From positions 1,178,001-1,242,000 of the forward strand of contig NC_047082.1 of assembly GCF_902459465.1 (NCBI RefSeq): a DNA stretch of 64,000 nucleotides, in the 5' to 3' direction. This DNA is from Asterias rubens (taxonomy: Eukaryota > Echinodermata > Asteroidea > Forcipulatida > Asteriidae). The position numbers and the translations under genes are program-made. A model generated the notes under the pieces. That model was not told where the DNA came from and did no database searches. It worked only from the letters and a program-made list of their open reading frames with translations. This document shows, one piece after another, positions 45,922 through 57,900 of this stretch (positions are counted from its first letter, which is position 1; each line of letters begins with the position of its first letter).

Positions 45922-48900
45922 CTAATATGCACTGTCCGAGTTTTGGGAACTGGGTGACACCTTCACGAGTCGGATGTGAGTTTTCTTGTCGGTTATTGTC
46001 CAGGCGTTGGTTCGTGGTGCCACGCTTCTCTGGAAAACAGAAATAAAAGTGAGGACAATTGGTCACGTCTATAGGCCGTCAGTAAAAAATGGTAACTCGG
46101 ACAATGTGAAAATACAAAAGAAATGCTTAGCTTTGAGGGATCACATGGTGAGGTATCAATGCATGGTTTGTGGTTTGTGAGAACTTGAATAGCTATTTAT
46201 TCTACTACAGCGGAGCAGAATTTTTGGAATTTTGGAGACAGACAGACATAAATAGCCAGATAAGTTTAAAAAACAAAATAAATATCTACACTGCAAACGT
46301 GCACGGTAATACCGCAAACCAAAAATACAAAATAAGCGCTATAAAGAATTGGCCTTTATATGAAATGAAAAACCTTGATGCCAATGTTTTATTTAAGAGT
46401 TAGTTGCTTTCGTAAGGCTTCGAAGTTGATGATTTTTGGCGTATGTTGTTGTTGTTGTTGTTGTTTATTGTTGTTGTCAGCCAAAAACTTACACTTCCAT
46501 CCATGCTTCGATCTGCTCTTTTCTTCAACTCGTGACGGAAGGCTGTACGTACCTGAGGGACAATACAAATTATACACATCAAATAGCTGTTAACTGTATT
46601 TTTGGTTTTGCTTGTTAGTTGCCTTTTTTATTCTAATCAATTATCAACAACAATTCATCAAAACTTTTACGATAATCACCAGTGTGGTCGTCAAGCTTTC
46701 ACTGTCACTTCGCTGTGGTGATCAGGGAAACTTCCCGAATATTCTGTTTGTTACTTTGCCCAGTTGCGCATCTATGCAACACCAAGAGAAAAATGTGGTT
46801 CTTAGGGAAAACCTGAGGGAGTACCTCTGTCCTCATAGTTCAGTTTGTAGAGCATCTGCCCGGAATGTCGGGGTCTTGGGTTCAAATCCCAATGAGGACG
46901 TCTGATTTTTCTCATCCCATGTTTCACTGTTATTTCCAATAATTTCCTTAAGTTTTATTCAAACTTGCCTCTGAGCTCATCACACAGTAGAAGATGAACA
47001 TGAAGAAACCCTGTCAAGAAAAAAATAAACACAAGAAAACAATTGATGGCATTGTAACAAATGTTGCATGCATCAATGGACGTTAGGCCATTGTTCCGTC
47101 GCTCCATTATTTCGAACGAATGGCGCGATGGCTACCTTTAAACAACATCACGCCATTTGTGCGAAATAGTTGAGCACTGGAAAAATATAGCATTTGACGT
47201 CAGAGGTGGAGTGGAGGTTAATAACAGATAATGCCCACGATGTTAGCGCCATTCGTTGGATACGAATGGCACTCGGGCTTCGTCTTTTGGCCAGTCCTAC
47301 CCACAAATGGGCGAGTGCCTCGGTCATTATCATATATGTTATCACCAAACCATGACTTACCTGCAAGGCGTTCAAGATGATGAATGCATAGCGGAGGACA
47401 ATGCTGTACTGGATGAAAAGTCCGATAATCCAGGATATACCAAGGAGAGGAACCAGCATCATGGCGCTCTTACTGGCCGCTCTGAAACGAAAAAGTAACT
47501 GGTCATTTTCTGCTAAACGACACAAAATGGCTGAAATGTCATGTCCACAGCTCCAGTTGCATGATAACAATGTTATAGTTCAGTTCAAGATGTCCAGTAG
47601 TTGGTTCTGCACAAATTCAAAGTAAAATTTGCGAGACGAAGGACTTTTATTCAGCACATTGAAACCTTTCCGAGCAGACGACTTTGTATTTTCTGCAAAA
47701 GTGACAGGGTAAATTTTCGTTTCAGCGCATGCACCCTGTGGTCTCGAGTCACCGCAAGTCAACTTGTATGCGCATGTTGATATTTTTGGTTAATGTAAAA
47801 GCTTTAAAATACCAACAAAAAACACTATCAAAAAATGCAAATGTACACGATTCAATCATTACTCAAAGAATATCACACAGGGGTAAATTCCAGAAAGTAT
47901 TACATGCAAATTATTAGCAGAATACCAGTTACAGATAGTATACACATGTATAATGTTTGAGGATGCGAGGTCAAAGGTGTTTTTGGAAGGGGATTGAAGT
48001 AGGCTCAAGGAAGGTTTGTGGCATAATTCACAATCCTCAAAGTGTGACGTTAGATGTTCAGGCTATCCCATTTACCCACCACCTCCCCATCTTACCTGAT
48101 ACGCTCAAAATTGGTCTGACACTTGAGGGCAGCAGCACGGGTAACCACGACAACCACCATAATTAGTACAACCATGTTGACCTGATGTGAACAGAAAAGA
48201 TATTAGATTTAAAAAAAAAAAAAACCCAAATTTATCGTTGTCAGGCCAAGTAGGACTCTTCATGTGGTTTGCAGTATTGCCCTCATTCATTAGGGCCTAA
48301 TTTTGTCATAAACCTGTTAAGCAACATCTTTGCTAAGCAACAATTGAGTGGGTGTACGAGTTGGAGCAATTTAAACTCTGTGGTAATTTGGCCGGTAACC
48401 TATTTCAGCTTAGCAATATATATCTGTGCTTAGCAAGTTTTTATGCTTACACGCTTTATAAATGTCGGCGCACGCCCCTTAAGCATTCCTGAAACAATCT
48501 CAACTCCTTGGGAGTATGCAGCACCGACTGCTAAATGACAGACAGGTTTGTAATCTCTACTCCCTTACAGGTACCCATTTTCTCTAGAATGATAAGAAAC
48601 AGTTCATCAAGTGTCAAGACCGTGATTCGAACCCACACTTCGGTTCCTCAGCCACCAGGGCCCAATTTCATAAAGCTGCTTGAGCAGAAAAAGTAACTCT
48701 GCTTATTAAGTAATTTTGCTTACCAGAATAAGGTTACCAACCAAACTACCATGTCACGTGTACAACTTGTGACAGGTATCCTGCTTATTTCTGCTCAGCA
48801 GAAAGTTGTTAAGCAATACTGCTCAGCAGAAAGTTGTTAAGCAATATTGTATTCTTAAGCAACTCTATGAAGTTGGACTTGGAACTTGAGTTCAATGCAC

Positions 48901-51900
48901 AAGATTGCTCGGCCCACCTACGATGAAAGTGAAAGGCAGAGTGGTCGAAACCAACTCTTTCTTACCGTGACTACAACGATGAGAGGTCCAACAAAAGCCC
49001 ATATCAGACCATCTTTTTGGGTCAGCCAACAACTGCAATGAGAAAAATAGAATCAATAATATGGCAAAATAAATTAATAATCAAATGAAACAAGATTCAA
49101 AAGACAATTTTTTCTTACGATTTGGCTTACCAGACTATGGATACCATCCAAAATACCATGTGTCGTTATGCAACTAGTTTCCTGCTTTTTTTTTACTTAG
49201 CAAGAACTTGTTAAGCAAAATTTAGCCTCTGATTGAAGTTGGCCTTCAAGCTAACCGAAACTTACTGATCTCCACTTCCGTACAGCTTGGACTTGAACCC
49301 AAAAGCGATACCGACGATGACGGCAGGTACACCTGGAAATGCAAAATAAAACAGAAAGGGACAGGAAGCTGTAACATACAATCATATCGAATTCAAGTAC
49401 TGTTGGTTAAGTCATCAGAGTGTGGCTTCGAATCCCAGTCATGACACTTGTGTCCTTAAAGGCAGTGGACACTATTGGTATTGACTCAAAATAATTATTA
49501 GCATAAAAACTTACTTGGTAACGAGTAATGGGGAGAGGTTGATAGTAAAAAACATTGTGAGAAACGGCTCCCTCTGAAGTGATGTAGTTTTTGAGAAAGA
49601 AGTAATTTTCCATGAATTTGATTTAGAGACCTCAGAATTAGATTTTGAGGTCTTGAAATCAAGCGTCTGGGAAAGCACACAACTTCGTGTGACAAGGGTG
49701 TTTTTTATTTCATAGTTATCTCGCAACTTCGACGACCAATTGAGCACAAATTTTCACAGGTTTGTTATTTTATGCATAATATGTTGAAATACACCAAGTG
49801 TAAAGACTGGTCTTTGACAATAACCAATAGTGTGTCTTTAAGAAATGATTTACTATAACTGCTTCTCTTCACCCAGGGGTATAAATGGGTTCCTGGGAGT
49901 GTAGAGGTTGATATTGTGTATGAAAAAGCCACTAGAGCACCACGGCAGCCCAGGGTTGTTTACTCCCCAGCTGAGAAAGATTAAACGAATGTTTTTGGCC
50001 ATATGACCAGGGCACTAGTGTAAAGTGCATTGAGAAGATACTGTGAAATACACTACATTAGAACGAGTTATTATATTATTATTTTACTATTTCTGAAATA
50101 GATGGACGAGACAGACACTGAAGTGCCTGACTTTGGAATATTATTATCATTATTGGTTTATTAAAAACACACTCAAACATCGCAGCTACAAGCTGAATTG
50201 AGTTTAAAATACAGACATTCATAAAAAATAGAAATGTTAAAAATTACAGAAAAACCATTAAGAAATACAATTTAGAAATACAAAAGCAAACTGGCAAGTG
50301 CCAGTAACAAATTAGATCAAATAAATAATTGCAGGGCAAGTCACATTAAAGGAAAAAGGTGAAGGGATGGGGACATAAAGCATACCAACTGAGTGAACAA
50401 AAAATCAAGAGCAAGTGCTTGGACAAGGGATGAGATGCAACTATTTTAGGGACGTCACATCTTATTCTCACCCCATCCGATGAGATAGTAGAAAGGCATC
50501 TTGCTCTTCCCTTGATCAAACACAGAGATGACTTGTTTGTAGAGATGAATCCCCTCCACTAGTATCCAACAGAATGTAGCTAGGAACAGATAGTGTAGGA
50601 CGACGGCCACAATCTTACACGGAATCTGAGCGTCAAGAACAATATTTTAATAGAATTTAATTTGTTAGGTGTTCAAACACCTATGTACGGCTCTACAAAA
50701 AAGGGTATTCAGGGACAAAATAAATAAATTGAGTTACATACACAGCTGAATGTGTGTTTTATAAGCTTTACTTTGGTGTAGGTTTGAAGCCTGTGGCATT
50801 CTGCATTCTGGAGATATACAGATATTTGCATATTCATATTACAATTTAATGATAGTGCCTTCAGAGATACAGCACCTTAAACCACGCAAAATTTAAGAAA
50901 AGTTACCTAAAATTGATACCAAAAAAATAAAATGATATTTCTGTGAATAAACGATGGAAGTTTTATACAATGAGAGCCAACAAACCAAGAAAGACAAAAT
51001 CATGTTGTGAATTTTTTTTCAACATCTCCACATTGAACGCCTCTTCAAATGTAATTAGCATAGCGTCCCTTAATACCCTTTTTTGCAGAGCGGGTCACAT
51101 TATCTATTTTTCTTTGCCTGTGGCTTTAAGGCTGAGGAATGTTTTTCTTCTCACCAAAGTTAGTTCTGATGCTACACCCAGTAGGAACAGTATCATGGCC
51201 ATCAGTAGAGCAGCCATCATGTTGGTGTGAATGGTTAGACGTTCTGAAGCCATGGACGACCTAAGAAACAGGGAAAATGACGTACAGTATTTCTTTATCA
51301 TTCCAAAAAAGACACATCTCCCAAAATGGCATTTACGTTATGAGCAACTTGAACAAACAAATAATTTATTATCATTTTTTTGATCACTAATTCTGATTAT
51401 GAAGCCAATATCATCAGCAAAGCATGATATTTTGTGTTTCACACTTCATGAAATGGTTAGACTGACGCCCGGTTCATACTTTCTGTGAATGCTTTGTGCG
51501 AAGCAAATTTAATGTCACTTCTCTGTTTTCTCGTTGAATGTTTCGAACTCAACTCTTCTGAACAGTTTGTTGTGAACTGTGACGTCAAGATTTGCATCGC
51601 AATCACACTCACAGGAACCAGCTTTAGCCTCCATCAGAGGGAATGAGCTGAAGTTGAAGATTAAGCTGGAAATTGTAAAAAGGGAATCAATGTGTGGTGA
51701 AGAGGTTTCAACTAGTGGTTTAATCCCAACGAGGCCTGGTTCTTAATAATTTTACCGAGACAAAGTCGAGGTAAATTATAAAGACCCAGGCCTATCTGCG
51801 GGTTTAAACCACTAGTTGGAAACCAATTCAACACACTTTGATTCCCATTCATAAATACCTTTTCGGTCAAAAACATGATCACTTTTTGGTCAAAAAGTAA

Positions 51901-54900
51901 AATAAATGCAAAAGTTATAGTTGTTCAATGATTTATTTCAACACAACACCCCTCCAGCTATGAAATGGTAAAGCCCTCCGTCGCACTCGGGTAAACAACT
52001 CCTTATGAAGGGAATGTTGTGCGCGTCGCGCGTACATCGTGATGTGGCACAACTGTTACAGCCGTTGCTCTCGACCAACAGGAATGAAGAAACTGTCTTG
52101 TAAGAACAGGTGCAAGGTCGCGTGTCATGCCCATGAATTAACACTTTTTACCGGTCATAAACAAAGGTTTATACACACCAACAGGACGCGCTCTCCACCA
52201 ATAGGAATAGCGAAACTGTCTGAGGTATTTATGAATCTGAAATTAAACACGGTCAAGCTAAACTTACCCAAGGAAGAGGAACACTGTCAATGCAATAAGG
52301 AGAGACACAATGGAGATACCAGAGCAGGCAAAGGTGAGTACCATCAGTACGGTGGTATGGATGTCCTCTTCCGGTAACTTTGCAATAATAGTAACAACAA
52401 CATCAATTCAATTTAATTCAGGTAAACTTTTATTTCCATACTTCTAAGAAAATAATTTTGAAAAGTAAATGAAGTTTGGGGTAGAGTAACATTACATGTA
52501 GGTAGCAGTAAGCCCCTTAATGTTATAACTAGAGTATATGGGGCTGTTTTTGATCAGTAGAAACTTGTAAAAAACAGCCGGACATACAGACATACAAACC
52601 AACAAAACAAACAGACAGACAGGCAAACCAACGGACAGACGAATATAGAAAATGACAGCTGCTCTGACACAAGACACATAATATAAATTAGAGATAATAC
52701 AACAAATTCATAGTTAGCGATCAGAGCACTTGGTTCAAGCTAGATCAAAGTATAACAGCAATCACAATACTTTATTCTTAAAAAGCGTAAATATCCTAAT
52801 TCTATAGCTAGATCAAGGTGATTAACAACATATCCTTCTTAGTCAGACATACTTGTACCATTCTTCAACCCAAAGCTGCTTAAAGTAGCGCTAAGGGAAT
52901 AATCCAACACAATATTGTCTCATCAGCCGTCTCAGGGAAATCTGATTCAGAAAATCATGGAACAAGTCAGGTTTATCTTTTGCTGACGAGAGACAAGACT
53001 CTGCTATACACTTACAGTGCTTTCAGTGACCTGCATGAGGACAGCAAAGTTTGTGGTGTGGTTGCAGTAACAGAGTATATCCTCAGCGTCATCACCTTCC
53101 TCAACGAGATAGCATCCATAATCAGACCATTTCCCACTCCCTGACGACTGATCACTGAGTAGTTAATGGTATTATAACATCATTAGTATTTCGTAATAAT
53201 AATAACAAATCATTATAATAAGACTTGTAATGCTCACATATCCACCCTGCTGGATGTCCAAGGAAATTCACTCCCTTGTTAAGCCCGGTTCATACTTCCT
53301 GCGAATGCAGAGAGAATTTTGGTGATGCAACAATCGGTACACGCTCCCTTTCCTTTTGTGACACAATAAAATTCGCATCGCACAATGCATCCACAGGAAG
53401 TATGTTTATGAACATTAAACAATAACAAAATCTACCAGAGCGGGGTTTGAACCTTGGTAAACCTTCTACCAACTCAGCCTCAGCCTTTGTTGAAGGTCTC
53501 TCTATTTTGTCAATGTTTATTTATAACAGATGTTAAATTTGCATCGGGGATAAAGAATATTAATTTTGGTTTTTACCCATACACCGATGTGTGTTAGCAC
53601 TGTATACTCAGTACTTTCCCGAGTCCTGTGAACAAATATCACAGGCATGTTACTCGGGTGGGATTCGAACCCACAACCCTTGCAATTCTAGAGCAGTGTC
53701 TTACCAACTAGACTACCGAGGTTGCCCGGCAGCTAGAGGCAGTTCGAATCCTATATTTTGGCAGCGGGTACCGCAACGATATAATAGATGTTAAATTTGC
53801 ATCGGGGATAAAGAATATTAATTTTGGTTTTTATTTAATTTCTTTTCCTATGAGGTACCACCTAAAATCACAAGGCCACAGATGGTCACCTCAATGTGAG
53901 GGCTATACTTAACTGACTCAGGCAGCCCCCCCAAATCAACTGCCATCAGGGGCATGTGGCCACCTACTCCATATAGAGAACCACTGTCTTTGTGTTTGTT
54001 TGTCCTGTTAGTATTTGTCCATGTCTTTCCATGTGTAACTTTTTGTTGTGTTTTAAATATCCCAGGCATTGTTCTGAAAACAAACTACGTTTGTATTTAC
54101 TCACATCCCTGGGGGACTCCACCCTACAAGCTTGCTTTTGGGAGTCCTCCACCACTTAATCTATTGTGTATCTTTACTACTCTATGTTAGATCTTGTCAT
54201 CTGAAATGATTGAGTGGAAATAAAACTGAACTGAACTGAACTGAACTGAACTCCTGGGGCTGAAAGAGGGTTACATCCTTCACAGTCCGTAATATCTTTG
54301 TTCAGGGGTGCCAGACAGAAGCCATTAAATCTGTAACTGCTGTACAGCCTGGGACTGCACCCACATTTACGATACCACATGGGAAGCGGCAGCACAGGGA
54401 CCGCCTGAAGGGGATGCAACTTTAATTTCAAATATCCAGTAAGAACATCCTTAAATCAAGACAACAAATCCTGAGAAATGACACGCCTGAAACACGTACC
54501 TTTCGTCATAATCCCAAAACACACACGTGAAAGACGGCTTCTCATTGGCTTTCAGATCCACAAGCGTTGTCTGCATAAGAAATAATAAATAAAATATTCA
54601 ATTCTTTATAAACTACACCTTCAAACTGAGTGAGTGTTTTGATCTCAGGCCATTCAGGGGTTTCCCTTAACTTTTTTTCCATTTGCACGCCAGACAAGTC
54701 AACCAAAATGTTGAGTCAACCAAAATGTTGGGTCGCCCGCAAGTTTTTTCAATAGCCCACATGTATTAATGCACAACAATTTTTGAAGCGCAAAAAAAAT
54801 AAATATTAAAAAAAGGTCTTACATTTTTGGGAGTTGAGAACGACACCGCCATGGAGATTTTTCCTGAGGTAGATGCCAATACAGTTACTACGTCACTCTG

Positions 54901-57900
54901 TAGCTGGAGATGCGTTCCATTTGTGGCATTCTTGATGTCTTTATTGGCTACCTCTCCTGGAGACAACGCTGCAACGTTCTTAAACACACCACCCACAAGA
55001 AGGGCTCTCGTCTTAGCTGTTTGATTAATAATAACAATAATATTACGTTCTTATAAAGCGCTTTGGGGAGTATGAAAGCCCTCAGTATTTTGTCCATTAA
55101 GGAGCTACCTTTTTTAAGTTTGAGACGTGTTCCTTTCAAGCACCGTGCTGTGGTGCAATATGGATGCCAATAAAAGCAGGAAACCAGAGCGAACGCCTGG
55201 GCCCAGACAATGCATGCGTATACTTTAAGCTTAAATGACGCCAAGGATATAGTTGCAAATGACTGCATAATTGATAGGGGTTATTAGTTATCTCCATACA
55301 ACAACCTACCAGGTAAATTTTTAGTGCGGAACTCCTGCGCAGCAATTGAAGCCGTGAACATGGAATCCGAACTGGACCAGTTCCAACCGAATATGAGCAG
55401 CTCATCAACAGCCATATCAAAAAGGTTGATTCCTACGATCCAAAGAAAACCATCATCAGATAAATCCTGTGCAAATTTAGTTATTAGACAAGGCCTTAGC
55501 TTCACGGAGGTAATGAAGGTGATTGCCTCCATGCCCCCTGGTCATTGCCTTGGTGCCCTTGAAATGCTCCAGTAGAAATTTACAATTTCCTCTTAGGGTG
55601 CCCTTTACCAAAGGAGAAAATGCCCTGGTGCCTTTGCCCTTTCAAAAACGCAGAATACAGGCCTGTTAAAAAGTTTATGCATTGTTGTAGAATATAAGCA
55701 TGAGGTAAAATCTGGACTATTCCATTTCACGAGGGGAAGCTGTATACGGACCAATGACAACTTTCAGCCAGTGACAAGTCTTGTTTTGACTTCAGTGAGA
55801 GCACTCTTTGAGTGTATGTTATATGCAAGGATTCAATGCCTGGAATTACACAGAGGCCATGACCACCATTGTCCTGAGCCTTGGTGCCCCTTCAAAAAGT
55901 TCCCCATGGACTTTAAGATTTCCCAATGGAAGTGCAAGGGGTCATCCAGGTCAAAATTCCAGTTGAACCTAGTTAACTGGGGTCAACTGGTTCAACTGGA
56001 TAGTGATCAAACTCGTCCATTTTCCATATTAACCAACTGGTTTGGACTAGGTTTAACTGTGTTCAACTAGGTTGAAATTATAAACCAGTTGGTCTCTGTC
56101 CATTTTCCATATTAAACCAACTGGTTTTAACTGTGTTTAACTAGTTTATCAACTGGTTTCAACTAGTTCCAGTTAAACCCAGTTTAACTAGGTTCAACTG
56201 GAATTTCGACCTGGGCAATGCACTGTTTGAGCTTGTGTTATTTGAAAGGGACCTAGGCATGAAATTAAAGTGAGGCCACAGAAACCATGTTCTCTATTGC
56301 CCTAGTCTTGGCCTTGGTGCCCCTTCAAAAGTTTCTCATAGACTTTAACATTTTCCAAATGGAAATGCCCTTTGCAAAATGAAAACAGCCTTGCCCTCTC
56401 AAAGATGTTATCTTAAGCCTAGGGATTCATTACTTCACCCGATTAACGATGAGGGAAAATGTTTTACCGATGTTGTCTGTGACGATTTCTACCGACGCGT
56501 CCTTGCCGAGGTTCTGTCCGACTTTGAAGGCCATCTCCTCCAGAGACTGAATGACTTGAAACGGTCCCGACAAAGCGTCACTCTGAAAGAGAATGGAAAA
56601 CTTTGAAACACTAGGTGTGACTTGTACAGTCTTATAATTGCTTTAAAGTGATGGCCCATTTGATTGGACGGGGGCATCGCTAGGGTTTATCACAAGCAAT
56701 TGGAGTATAACCAATAAATATATTTCTAGACTTTCAACTTACGCTTTTTGCGTCACTCCACGATTGAGAATGCACAGGATTCATCAGGCTGCTCCCAATA
56801 TTTGCCATTTGCTGTGTGACAAACAAACAAACAGTCAAACTGCAATCCGACAAACAAACAAACAAACAGCACAACAGTTGTAATCCGAATGCATCACAAC
56901 AACTCCCAATGCAGGCTAAAGGGATGGTATACTTTTGGTAATTTCTAACAAAATTAATGATCACAAAATCTTTCTTCGTAAGAAGCAACTGTGAAAATCA
57001 CAGAGCGATGTTTTCAGGAGAGTGGCGTAAATTCGTTGTACATGCTAAACTTATTTTTGTGAAATTGTTTTACTCATTTCTCAAAAACTACAGCACCTAA
57101 GCAAGTAATATTTAAGGTGGCTTTCTACGATCATTATCTAAATGTTAAGCTGTGGAAATTTGTGTTTTATGTAATACAAAAAGTACCCAAACCCTATGCC
57201 ACTCCTACCTCTAGACTGTGCTTTGAGCTGTTGAAGTCAACCCCATCAAGGTTCATCTTAGAAACCGCTTCCAGGAATTTAACAGAAGTAGCAAGATTCG
57301 ACGGGGGGATTGGTGTGTTCTTGTTTGCTGTGGCCTCTTGTAGAACATGGAGACCAACATGGGTGACATGGCGCGACACGTTTGCTCCACTGCCCCCTGC
57401 GAGGGCGCTACATAGCTCAGCTATTTCCTGTCAGGACGATCGTGATGTGTTACTTACATTATATAAAAATTCTAGAAAAGTCTCCAGAATTCTGACAAAT
57501 CAACTCCACGGTAGTAGAATATAAAGCAAGATAACTTCTCAAAATAAAAAAAACTACCAAGCAAGTACATAATAAGGGTGTTAGCATAAACTATAATGAA
57601 ACCTGATAAATATTCTTTAGAAAATAAAAATAAGCTATTAACTCAGACTCACCTCTTCAGACAAACCACTGGCTATCTCCTGTAAAAATGTGTCAGGCGG
57701 TTCGGAATACATCGATGATGGAGGAGTAACATCAGGGCCAATGGATTGGGGGCTGGTGGACAATGATTTGACTTGAGGACAAACTGACTGAGCCACTGTC
57801 GATGGTTGGTGTGTAGTGGTTGATTGAGTTGTGGTTGGTTGATTTGTGGTTGGTTGACTTGTGGTGGTTGGTTGACTTGTGGTAGGTTGACTAGTGGTTG

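Noticed and set aside
54240-54431. Cys-rich minus-strand ORF between the two GPS exons
   Set aside because: The flanking exons 54500-54570 and 53016-53154 join directly in phase to give an intact GPS motif. The ORF adjoins a retroelement tail and lacks matching splice sites.
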